A stretch of 64,000 nt of DNA from Neorhizobium sp. SHOUNA12A (lineage in GTDB: Bacteria > Pseudomonadota > Alphaproteobacteria > Rhizobiales > Rhizobiaceae): positions 1-64,000 of the forward strand of contig NZ_JALBGV010000024.1 in assembly GCF_023006505.1 (NCBI RefSeq), in the 5' to 3' direction. The notes beneath the pieces are model-generated. The model was not told the origin of the DNA. It saw only the letters and a list, made by a program, of their open reading frames with translations, and made no database searches. Shown here piece after piece: positions 53,455-61,800 of this stretch (position 1 is the stretch's first letter; each line of letters starts with the position of its first letter). Made by a program: the position numbers and the translations under genes.

Positions 53455-54920
53455 GCGCGATGATTGCACGTCACATCAAGCTCGTGTCCGCCGTCGTGCT
53501 CCCTCTCGTCGCCGCTGGTTGCGTGACGACGGACTATTCGGCCAAAGATGGCGGATTCGCCGACGCCTCATCGAAAAGCGCCGAGGCAACCGGCAAGCAA
53601 ACTGTTTGGGTGCAAGACCGACAGCAGGCTCAGGCAGTCCGCGACCGCGTGAAGGCGCTGATGGCCAGGAAGACCGTCGACGTCGAGACCGCCGTTCAGG
53701 TCGCTCTCCTGAACAACAAAGGCCTTCAGGCGTCCTACGCCGATCTCGGAGATAGTGCTGCGGATGCATGGCAGACGCAGCTTTCGGTTTTGCCGACCTT
53801 CTCCGTCGGCCTGACCGGAATAGGCACTCCCGGGCTTGAGGCATATCGTGTTCTTGAAGGGGCTGTCGCAGCCAATATCCTGGCACTGGCAACCTACGAC
53901 AAGAACATCAAGCTGGCCGATACACGGTTCCGCCAGGCCCAGCTCAACGCAGCCATAGCCACGATTTCTTTGGCTGCCGAAACGCGTCGCGCCTGGATCA
54001 ATGCCGTAGCGGCATGGGAGAATGTCGCCTACCTCAACCAGGCGAAGGAAGCCGCCGACGCTGCGTCCGAACTCGCCAAGAAGATCGGCGAAGCCGGATC
54101 GATGCCGAAGGGGGAACAAGCGCGGGAACACGTATTTTACGCCGAGTTGACGGGAGAGGCCGCCAAGGCAAGGCTCGAAGCGAAGCTCGCCAAGGAAGAA
54201 CTGATCAGGCTGATGGGCCTCTCCGGCTCCGACATCGACTTCCAAATCCCCAACCGTCTTCCAACGCTGCCGAAGACACTGGTCAAACGCGACGACATCG
54301 AAGCTGAATCGATTCACAAACGCATGGACCTGCAGGTCGCACGCCTGGAGCTTCAGGCGACCGCTCAGTCCTACAAGCTCGAAGACGTCACCCGCATCGT
54401 CACCGACATCGAACTCGTCGGCACTTACGAAAAGGAACGCGAGCGCGACGAGGGCAAGATCCTTTCGGACGTCGCAAAGACGGCTTCGCTGGAGTTCACG
54501 ATCCCGATCTTCGATTCCGGCCAGGCTCGTCTGCGAAAGGGTGAGCTCGCCTACATGCGGGCGGCCAATCAGCTGGCGGAACTTGCGGTCAACGCCCGCT
54601 CGCAAGCCCGCTCCGCTTACCTCGCCTACAAGTCGAACTACGACATCACACGCCACTACCGAAACAACGTCCTGCCGTTGCGCAATGCAATCGAGCAGCA
54701 GTCCATGCTCACCTACAACGGCATGATCACCAGCACCTTCGAACTGATCGCCGACAGCCGCGACAAGATCGACTCCACCATCCTCGCCGTCAACGCCAAG
54801 CGCGACTTCTGGCTCGCCGAAGCAAGCCTTGCCCCCGTCGTCTATGGCGGCGGCACCGGTTCAGGCTCGGCGGAAACCAAGCTCGCTTCGTCTGACGAGA
54901 CCAAAAGCGGCGGAAACTGA
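53451..54920 (+). CDS. TolC family outer-membrane lipoprotein
   Basis: The 489-residue protein has a lipoprotein signal (KLVSAVVLPLVAAGC) and the repeated coiled-coil/beta architecture of outer-membrane efflux factors: VDVETAVQVALLNNKGLQASYADLGDSAADAWQ in the first half and LEFTIPIFDSGQARLRKGELAYMRAANQLAELAVNARSQARSAYLAYKSNYD in the second. Normally such a protein works with an inner-membrane pump and adaptor (CusBA), but neither is encoded here. It follows a lipoprotein gene by an ATGA overlap and precedes the oxidase. Confidence 0.9.
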   Translation: MSAMIARHIKLVSAVVLPLVAAGCVTTDYSAKDGGFADASSKSAEATGKQTVWVQDRQQAQAVRDRVKALMARKTVDVETAVQVALLNNKGLQASYADLGDSAADAWQTQLSVLPTFSVGLTGIGTPGLEAYRVLEGAVAANILALATYDKNIKLADTRFRQAQLNAAIATISLAAETRRAWINAVAAWENVAYLNQAKEAADAASELAKKIGEAGSMPKGEQAREHVFYAELTGEAAKARLEAKLAKEELIRLMGLSGSDIDFQIPNRLPTLPKTLVKRDDIEAESIHKRMDLQVARLELQATAQSYKLEDVTRIVTDIELVGTYEKERERDEGKILSDVAKTASLEFTIPIFDSGQARLRKGELAYMRAANQLAELAVNARSQARSAYLAYKSNYDITRHYRNNVLPLRNAIEQQSMLTYNGMITSTFELIADSRDKIDSTILAVNAKRDFWLAEASLAPVVYGGGTGSGSAETKLASSDETKSGGN

Positions 54921-54934
54921 GAAAGGAAACGAGA

Positions 54935-56293
54935 ATGTTCAGTAGAAGACAATTGCTCGGGGCAGGTGCCGCCGGTGCCGCACTCGTCTCCTCCCAGGCC
55001 TGGGCCCAGACTTCGAACATGGGTTTGCCGGAGGCGGCCGTCATGGATTCCGCCGCAACCCAGGCGCCGGTTCGCCCATCCGTCGGTCCGGATTATAACC
55101 CGGTCGTGACCCTGAACGGCTGGACCCTGCCCTTCCGGATGAACAACGGCGTCAAGGAGTTTCACCTCGTCGCGGAGCCGGTGGAACGCGAGATGGCCGA
55201 AGGCATGACCGCCTATCTGTGGGGCTACAACGGCCAGTCGCCGGGACCGACGATCGAGGCCGTCGAAGGCGATCGCGTTCGTATCTTCGTGACCAACAAG
55301 TTGCCGGAGCATACGACGGTCCACTGGCACGGCATGATCGTGCCGTCGGGGATGGACGGCGTGGGCGGTCTTTCGCAACCCCACATTCCCGTCGGCAAGA
55401 CCTTCGTCTACGAGTTCGACCTCGTGAAGTCCGGCACCTTCATGTACCACCCGCATTCGGACGAGATGGTCCAGATGGCGATGGGCATGATGGGTTCCTT
55501 CGTCGTTCACCCCAAGGACCCGAAGTTCATGCCGGTGGACCGCGACTTCGTCTTCCTGCTCAGCGCCTACGACATCGATCCCGGCACCTATGTGCCGCGC
55601 GTCATGGAGATGACCGACTTCAATCTCTGGACCTGGAACAGCCGCATCTTCCCCGGCATCGATCCGCTGGTCGTCTCGAAGAACGACAAGGTCCGCGTCC
55701 GCGTCGGCAACCTGACGATGACCAACCATCCGATCCACATGCACGGCTACGACTTCGAGGTGACGTGCACGGACGGCGGCTGGGTCCGACCCGAGGCACG
55801 CTGGCCCGAGGTCAGCATCGACATTCCGGTGGGCGCCATGCGGGCCTACGAGTTCGATGCGAAATACGTCGGCGATTGGGCGATCCATTGCCACAAGTCG
55901 CACCACACGATGAACGCGATGGGACACGAAATCCCGACGTTTATCGGTGTCGACAAAAAGGAAGTCGCAAAGAAAATCCGGCAGTTCCGTCCAGAATACG
56001 TCCCCATGGGCACCGCCGGCATGGCGGATATGGGCGAAATGTCGATGGAGATACCGGAGAACACCGTTCCCATGATGACTGGCTGGGGACCTCACGGCCC
56101 CATCGAGATGGGCGGCATGTTCTCGGTGGTGAAGGTCCGCGAGGGCATCTCGGCGGGCGATTTCACCGATCCGGGTTGGTACGAAAACCCACCCGGCACA
56201 CAGGCCTGGGAGTGGACGGGAAACCTCCCCGACGCGCCCAAGGCCAAAGACGCAAAGACGCAGCCGCCTTCGAAACATTCGAGCCACGGCTGA
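54935..56293 (+). CDS. Tat-exported multicopper oxidase
   Basis: The 452-residue enzyme has a twin-arginine signal (MFSRRQLLGAGAAGAALVSSQAWA). Cupredoxin domains carry the copper motifs HWHGMIV, MYHPHSDEM, HPIHMHGYDF and HCHKSHHTMN. Export after folding suits copper loading in the cytosol. It should oxidise Cu(I) to the less permeant Cu(II) in the periplasm. The Met-rich patch near the end (MADMGEMSMEIPENTVPMMTG) resembles copper-binding loops of CueO/CopA. It is the third gene of the lipoprotein-TolC-oxidase-cupredoxin-CusF unit. Confidence 0.94.
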   Translation: MFSRRQLLGAGAAGAALVSSQAWAQTSNMGLPEAAVMDSAATQAPVRPSVGPDYNPVVTLNGWTLPFRMNNGVKEFHLVAEPVEREMAEGMTAYLWGYNGQSPGPTIEAVEGDRVRIFVTNKLPEHTTVHWHGMIVPSGMDGVGGLSQPHIPVGKTFVYEFDLVKSGTFMYHPHSDEMVQMAMGMMGSFVVHPKDPKFMPVDRDFVFLLSAYDIDPGTYVPRVMEMTDFNLWTWNSRIFPGIDPLVVSKNDKVRVRVGNLTMTNHPIHMHGYDFEVTCTDGGWVRPEARWPEVSIDIPVGAMRAYEFDAKYVGDWAIHCHKSHHTMNAMGHEIPTFIGVDKKEVAKKIRQFRPEYVPMGTAGMADMGEMSMEIPENTVPMMTGWGPHGPIEMGGMFSVVKVREGISAGDFTDPGWYENPPGTQAWEWTGNLPDAPKAKDAKTQPPSKHSSHG

Positions 56294-56324
56294 TCTAAAC
56301 ACTCCCAAGCAAAAGGACATGACC

Positions 56325-56801
56325 ATGAAAACTGCAATCCTCGGCCTCCTCCTGGCCACACTCGCAACCCCGGTCCTCGCGTCGGGCAGTCATGCGGGCG
56401 GCCACGGCGAGATCGCCGCCGGCGAACCTGGAGACAAGTCGAAAGTCAGCCAGACGATCCGGATCAGCATGAAGGAGACGCCCGACGGCAAGATGATCTT
56501 CACCCCGAACGACTTCAAGGTCCGCAAAGGCCAGACCGTTCGCTTCACCATCAAGAACGAAGGCGAGCTCGATCACGAATTCGTCCTCGACCAGGAAGCC
56601 AAGGTGATGGAGCACAAGGCGGTCATGGAGAAGTTCCCGGACATGGAACATGACGATCCGAACGCGATCCGCCTCAAGGCCGGCAAGTCCGGCGATATCG
56701 TCTGGAAATTCACCAACGACGGCGTCTTCAAGATCGCCTGCCTCGTTCCCGGCCACTACGACGCCGGAATGCACGGCGACGTCACGGTCGCCGACAAGTA
56801 A
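56325..56801 (+). CDS. Cupredoxin-domain copper protein
   Basis: The 158-residue periplasmic protein has a signal peptide (KTAILGLLLATLATPVLA) and a short His-rich start (GSHAGGHGE). One cupredoxin domain follows. Type I copper ligands are visible: the histidine in LDHEFVLD and the C-terminal Cys-His-Met set in IACLVPGHYDAGMHG. It can carry one copper ion or pass electrons to the neighbouring oxidase. The ATG at 56325 has AAGGA 7 bases upstream; an ATG at 56319 is too close to it. It lies 31 bases after the oxidase gene. Confidence 0.9.
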   Translation: MKTAILGLLLATLATPVLASGSHAGGHGEIAAGEPGDKSKVSQTIRISMKETPDGKMIFTPNDFKVRKGQTVRFTIKNEGELDHEFVLDQEAKVMEHKAVMEKFPDMEHDDPNAIRLKAGKSGDIVWKFTNDGVFKIACLVPGHYDAGMHGDVTVADK

Positions 56802-56822
56802 GCAAGAGAGAAGCAAAAACCT

Positions 56823-57107
56823 ATGAAAACCGCTCTCAAATTTGCTGTCGTCGCAGCACTCACCCTCACATCCGCCGCCGGCGCGTTTGCTCAGGAATTC
56901 ACCAAGGGCACCGTCAAGAAGCTCGATAACGGAACCAAGAAGGTCACGCTCATCCACGAAGAGCTGAAGGATCTCGGAATGCCCGCGATGACCATGGTCT
57001 TTCAGGTCGGCGACGACGCGTTGCTGACCAAGCTGAAGGAAGGCGCCAAGGTGCAGTTCGTCGCTGAACGCGTCAACGGCAAGCTGACGGTCACGCAGGT
57101 AAAGTGA
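56823..57107 (+). CDS. CusF-like periplasmic copper chaperone
   Basis: The 94-residue protein has a signal peptide (KTALKFAVVAALTLTSAAGAFA) and a small OB-fold domain of the CusF/YdeH family (GTVKKLDNGTKKVTLIHEELKDLGMPAMTMVFQVGDD). The GMPAMTM motif supplies the two methionines, with the upstream histidine, that hold Cu(I)/Ag(I) in CusF. CusF normally feeds the CusCBA pump, absent here; it may instead pass copper to the oxidase or TolC-like protein. It is the last gene of the unit and is followed by a hairpin. Confidence 0.93.
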   Translation: MKTALKFAVVAALTLTSAAGAFAQEFTKGTVKKLDNGTKKVTLIHEELKDLGMPAMTMVFQVGDDALLTKLKEGAKVQFVAERVNGKLTVTQVK

Positions 57108-57111
57108 CCCC

Positions 57112-57143
57112 AAGGCCGCGCTTCCTTCTGGCAGCGCGGCCTT
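57112..57143 (+). terminator. Hairpin after the copper operon
   Basis: AAGGCCGCGC (57112-57121) and GCGCGGCCTT (57134-57143) pair perfectly over 10 bp around a 12-base loop, starting 5 bases after the CusF-like stop codon. The T-run is missing (ACCTTTC), so termination may be partial or factor-aided. Confidence 0.65.
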
Positions 57144-57334
57144 ACCTTTCGGAAGGCCATTCGAAAACCACGGCGCCACAGTGGCGATCGATTGCGGGGT
57201 TCAATCCTGCTTGTATGACCGCAAACCGCCGCGAGGAGGCCAATTCCTCTGGGCCCGTGCGAAAATCATCGTGACGATCGGATTATCGGGGTCTTTCACG
57301 CCGGCCACCCCTTTTCACCGAGGGGCGAAGCGCC

Positions 57335-57340
57335 TATATG
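57335..57340 (+). promoter_or_regulatory. Possible -10 element of ssrA
   Basis: TATATG lies about 7 bases before the expected 5' end of the tmRNA precursor. A weak -35 (TTTTCA, 57312-57317) is 17 bases upstream. Confidence 0.4.
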
Positions 57341-57344
57341 ACGG

Positions 57345-57706
57345 TTGCCGGACTTCGGTCCGGCTATGGCAATAAACGGCCGGTGTAATAAACCTATTGG
57401 ACCCGGGGGCGGTACCCGGCGCCTCCACCAAAAACCGGTCGGTCGCATGGAAAACCTTGCGGACCGGCTTTTGATGGGGGCGAAATAGGATCGACAAGGG
57501 CTTAAAGATCGAACTTTTGCTCGGCATGATACCACCGTTATCGGGTCAAAAAGTGTAGTTGCAAACGACAACAACGCTAAGGGTTATGCTCTCGCTGCCT
57601 AATGGCGGTGCGGGAAATCCGAACTAAGTCCTTAGAGGTAGCACTTTAAGGCGGGGTCCGAAGGCACCTGGCAACAGAAGCCTTCACCTTCGCTCCCCAG
57701 TCGAAT
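57345..57706 (+). ncRNA. ssrA: tmRNA, two-piece (permuted) alphaproteobacterial type
   Basis: The acceptor piece comes first, ending in the T-arm CCGGG, GGCGGTA, CCCGG and then CGCCTCCACCA with CCA at 57428-57430. After an excised spacer of about 45 bases, the coding piece starts at 57476 with GGGGGCGAAATAGGATCGAC. GGGGGCG pairs with CGCCTCC to form the acceptor stem. The tag frame at 57561-57602 reads ANDNNAKGYALAA then TAA. tmRNA rescues stalled ribosomes and marks the unfinished protein for ClpXP; the adaptor sspB lies next door. The outer ends are estimates. Confidence 0.93.
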
Positions 57707-57808
57707 ACTATGGAACTGACTCGGATGCTCGTCGGGGCTTCCCCGCACCGGGCCGGCATGGCATAACGCGTCTGACTAAAAGACGAGAGAATGGAAAGAC
57801 AGGACCGT

Positions 57809-58315
57809 ATGGGGCAGGACCACATCCGTTACGATATTCTGGCGCAGGACGCTTTGCGCGGCGTCATCCGTAAGGTTTTGACCGAGGTTGCGGCCACCGG
57901 CCGTCTGCCGGGCGAACATCATTTTTTCATCACCTTCCTGACCGGCGCCCCGGGCGTGCGCATCTCGCAGCACCTCAAGGCGAAATATGCCGAACAGATG
58001 ACCATTGTCGTCCAGCATCAGTTCTGGGACCTCAAGGTCTCCGAAACCCAGTTCGAAGTGGGCCTTTCCTTCTCCGACACGCCGGAACGCCTGGTCGTTC
58101 CCTTCAATGCCATTCGCGGCTTCTACGATCCGTCTGTGAATTTCGAACTCGAGTTCGAAGTGCCGCTCGCCGACGAGGATGAAAACACCACCGCTGAAAT
58201 CACGGCCATCCCTGTCGAAGCCGTTTCCAAGTCCACCGATACCGAAGCCAAGCCCGGCGAAGAGAAGAAGCCTGGCTCCGTCATCTCGCTCGATTCCTTC
58301 CGCAAGAAGCAGTAA
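57809..58315 (+). CDS. sspB: SspB-type ClpXP adaptor
   Basis: The roughly 168-residue protein has the alphaproteobacterial SspB domain (HIRYDILAQDALRGVIRKVLTEVAATGRLPGEHHFFITFLTGAPGVRISQHLKAKY; EFEVGLSF; VPFNAIRGFYDPSVNFELEFE). An acidic linker and a C-terminal ClpX-docking tail (GSVISLDSFRKKQ) follow. It binds the ssrA tag and hands tagged proteins to ClpXP. Its place directly after ssrA fits that role. The ATG at 57809 is preferred because AGGA lies 4 bases upstream; 57791 is an alternative. Confidence 0.92.
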   Translation: MGQDHIRYDILAQDALRGVIRKVLTEVAATGRLPGEHHFFITFLTGAPGVRISQHLKAKYAEQMTIVVQHQFWDLKVSETQFEVGLSFSDTPERLVVPFNAIRGFYDPSVNFELEFEVPLADEDENTTAEITAIPVEAVSKSTDTEAKPGEEKKPGSVISLDSFRKKQ

Positions 58316-58336
58316 GCGCCGGGAGGCGCATCAGCC

Positions 58337-58531
58337 ATGAGCGCCGAAATCGTCAACCTTCGCCAGTTCCGCAAAGCTAAGGAACGGCGCGAAAAGGAAA
58401 AGGAGGCGGAACAGAACCGCCTCACCTTCGGCCGTACCAAGGCCGACAAGTCCCTGACCAAGGCACGCAATGACAAGGCGGAGAAGGGGCTCGACCAGGG
58501 CCACCTGGAAAAGCCCGGCAAGGACGACTGA
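58337..58531 (+). CDS. DUF4169 family protein
   Basis: The 64-residue, very basic and charged protein starts MSAEIVNLRQFRKAKERREKEKEAEQNRLTFGR, the DUF4169 signature found throughout Rhizobiales. Its function is unknown. GGGAGG lies about 10 bases before the ATG. It follows sspB by 21 bases and probably shares its transcript. Confidence 0.85.
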   Translation: MSAEIVNLRQFRKAKERREKEKEAEQNRLTFGRTKADKSLTKARNDKAEKGLDQGHLEKPGKDD

Positions 58532-58645
58532 GTTTCCGTCCGGTGCATATTAATGATCCGCTAACCAGGCTTGCGCCGATCGGCTTGACGCCGGAAATAC
58601 CACAGTCTGAATAAGCGAGCTTGTTCAGAAGGTCCGGAGAGTTTC

Positions 58646-58855
58646 GTGATCCGCAAACATTCCGCGACCCTTCACGGTCATCGCACCAGTTTTTCGCTCG
58701 AAGACGAATTCTGGCTCGAGCTGAAAGCGATCGCTTCCAAACGCGATATCAGTCTGGCGACCCTGATCGCCGAGATCGACGATCAAAGGGGTGCCGGCAG
58801 CAACCTCTCCTCGGCGTTACGCGTCCACGTCCTGACCTGGCTGAAGTCCTCCTAA
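58646..58855 (+). CDS. Ribbon-helix-helix domain protein
   Basis: The 69-residue protein begins with a GTG (MIRKHSATLHGHRTSFSLEDEFWLELKAIASKRDISLATLIAEIDDQR). It fits the small RHH_4 family seen next to sspB and DUF4169 genes in Rhizobiales. The ribbon-helix-helix fold suggests DNA binding as a dimer; targets are not known. AGAG lies shortly upstream. It is convergent with the AsmA-family gene, 24 bases away. Confidence 0.85.
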   Translation: MIRKHSATLHGHRTSFSLEDEFWLELKAIASKRDISLATLIAEIDDQRGAGSNLSSALRVHVLTWLKSS

Positions 58856-58879
58856 ATAGACCCGAACGCGTTGCGGCAG

Positions 58880-61800
58880 CTATCGCTGCACCCCCGGCAG
58901 GCTCGGCATGTTGGGCGTACCCGCGGACGGAAGGCTCGGGAAGTTCTGACGGATTGCGTCGTCGGTCGGCGGCACGATCAGTTGCGGCGGCTGGCTGATC
59001 TGACGCTGACGCATTTCTTCGGCCGCCCGGGCCGCCGCCTCCACGCCCTGGCGCTGGCGTTCCGCTTCGGCGGCCTGCTGGCGGGCGCGCTCTTCAGCCG
59101 CCGCCTTTTCGCGGGCCGCCTGCCGCTCGATTGCCTGGAAATTATAAAGCGCCACCTCGCGGCGAAGGCGCTGCTTTTCCAGAACGCTCGCCTGCAGGGT
59201 TTCCACACGCCGCCGCTGCTGCTCGAAAGCGCGTTGCGACAGGAAATTGGCCATCGCCGCGATATCGATCCGTTCGGTGGGCGCAGCAATATCTCCCGAA
59301 TAATCGAGCCGGATTGTCGGATCGCCGCCGGCCAGCGCCTCGTCGCCGGCATTGTAGGTGATCGCCAGGTTCGCGCTCAGGCGGTCGTCGAGCAGATCGA
59401 AGCGCCCCTCGCCCGATAGTTTTGTTGTGCCGACGGCGGCGGCAATATTCTGCGCCCGCGCTTCGCCCGCCGTGATCGTGACCGGAACGGTGACGTTGCC
59501 GATCGCCGCATTTCCCTGATGCAGCAGGCTGGAAACAATCGGCCGGACCCTCGCTTCCGTGATTTCTCCGCCGAGCTTGTCCACCCCGGCCATCAGGGGC
59601 TTCAGCGCATCGGGATTGATGCCGGCAATGGTCAGGCCCTTCAGCCGCAACTCGGCCGAACCGCTCGTGGCGCCAAGCAGCTCGGCCAGGGTCTTGCCGG
59701 TCGATTCGGCGGACATGTTGAAATCCAGCTTTCCGTTGGCAACCGGCTTTCCGCCTTTCGTCCAGACGAGCGGCGCAAGATCGGCGTTCTCAGCCGAAAG
59801 CCGGGCCTGCAGAAGTCCCGTTCCGTCACCGTTCGACATCAGCAGCCGGCCGGCGAGCCGGCCGCCCTGCCAGTTGCCGGCACCATTCTCGATGGTGATG
59901 CCGCCGCTGCGATGCGTCACGCGGGCCGAAAAATCGCCGATATTGCCGAACGCGCCCGTGTGAAACGTCCGCGCCTTGACGTCGAGAGCAACATCCGCGC
60001 CGTAAAAGACCGGCGGGGCGAAGGGTTTTGAAGAAACCGCACCGCTCTTCGGATCGCTGACCGGCCCGTAGATCGCCTCGCCGAGCCAGGCGAGGTCGAG
60101 GTTGTCGAGGTTGAGCGAGCCTGTCGCCGGCATGCCCGGCGCCTTGCGGTCGACGGCGATATCGCCGCTGATCGCGTTGCCGTCCGCCGCGCCGGTGAGC
60201 GCCGCAATCTTGACCGTCTCCGGCGTCATGCTGACATCCGCATCGAGCGTGACCGGCAGACCGGTCCCGAATTGCGGCAGCGCAATACCGTTCATCAGCA
60301 GATAGGGTTCCAGATCGGCGCTCCGCAGCGTCACATGACCGCTACCCTCCCCAAAACCGTCGCTGCCGATCCGCATGTCACCCTTGACGTCCAGCGAGGT
60401 CTTTGCGGTCGTGAACGACAGCGCGGTCTTTGCCGTGGCACCCGGCCCCTGATGCACGTTGAGCAGCAGTTCGCCGGTGCCGTCCCCTTCGAAAGGCAGG
60501 GGATCGAGACCCGCCTGGCCGAGAAGAACCATCGGGTCGGGATTGTCGAGCGAGGCGACCAGCGTCATGTCGGGGTCGCCCGTCAGGTCGAACAGGCCCG
60601 GAAGCTTGAGGTCGGCATTGACCGCGCTGCCGTTCGTCTTGCCCTTGAGGACGATCTCCACCCCGTTCGAGCTTCCGCCGACGGTCAGGTTGGCGCCGAG
60701 ATCGGTGTTGGCGAACCACGCACCGTTTGCGGCAAGCCGGGCCAGAGCCGGATGTGGAGGCAGCCGGTTGCGCAGCATGGTCAGGAAGGCCGTCGGATCG
60801 CCGGAACGAAACGAGAGGTTGCCAGTGCCCGAATAGGCAAGCAGCGAGCCTTCGATGCGGCCTCGTGCCGATATCCTCGCCCCCTCGATATTGCCGACCG
60901 TCAGGCGCTCCAGCGAAAGCGCTCCGCCAGCCACAGTGAAAGCGGTATCGACATTGTTGGCGGCAACCCCGAAGGCGGTAAAACGGTCGGCCTTCAACGT
61001 CGCTGCGACGCGATGGTCCAGCACATCCTGACCGGCATCGTCGCCGGTCATCAGCGAGGCGAGCGCCCGCATCGCATCGATATCGATCTCGTTGCCGGCA
61101 AGGCTCATCGAAAGATTAGGCGTCTGCCCCTGGGCAGACTGGCGCTCCACACGGCCCTTGAGCGTCGCAGGCCCGATCGCCAGTTCGAGGTTGTCGAACC
61201 GTTGCAGGTCGGGTGTGAGATTGACCTTCGCCGAAAAGCCGGCTGACCGGAGCTGGCGCAGTTCGGGTGCCACCCGTCCGGAAAGCCAGTCGGAAAGGCC
61301 GGACGGCTGGCTGGACGCGACCAGCATATCGCCGACGAAGGACGTCCGATCGCGAAGCACGAGGCTGCCCTTCGCCTCCAGCTGCGTGCGGCCCGGCAGG
61401 GTCGCCACGACGTTGTCCACAGTCCAGCCACGGCCCGCCGGCCGTATGTCGAGCCTGATGTCGCGGATGGTCGTATCGTTGGCGACGATCGCCGGCAGCC
61501 TCAGGCTGGCGCGGCCGGGCACCTGCGGAATAGGAATAGACGCCGCCAGCCGGATGAAATTGTTGATGCGCCGCTGCGCCGATGCGGCGGCATCGCGACC
61601 GGTCTTGGCCCGCGCCCCGTCGCCCAGCCGGTTGACGTCGATCTGCTGGCCATCGGCCGTCAGCAGGAATTCAGGCTTGTTGCCGGTATCGAGCGTCGCC
61701 TCACCGGTCACCACATATGGATTGTCGCTCGCCCCGACTTCCAGCCGGTATTGCGGAATACGGATGCGCTCGTTGGTGACTTCGAAACCGCCCTTCAGGC

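Noticed and set aside
54842-56359. Minus-strand frame of 505 codons opposite the Tat-exported oxidase
   Set aside because: Low-complexity shadow of the real gene, full of His/Arg/Asp and lacking a ribosome-binding site.
57181-57375. Open frame of 64 codons between the copper operon and ssrA (MAIDCGVQSCLYDRKPP...)
   Set aside because: It runs into the acceptor piece of the tmRNA gene, has no ribosome-binding site and resembles no family I know.
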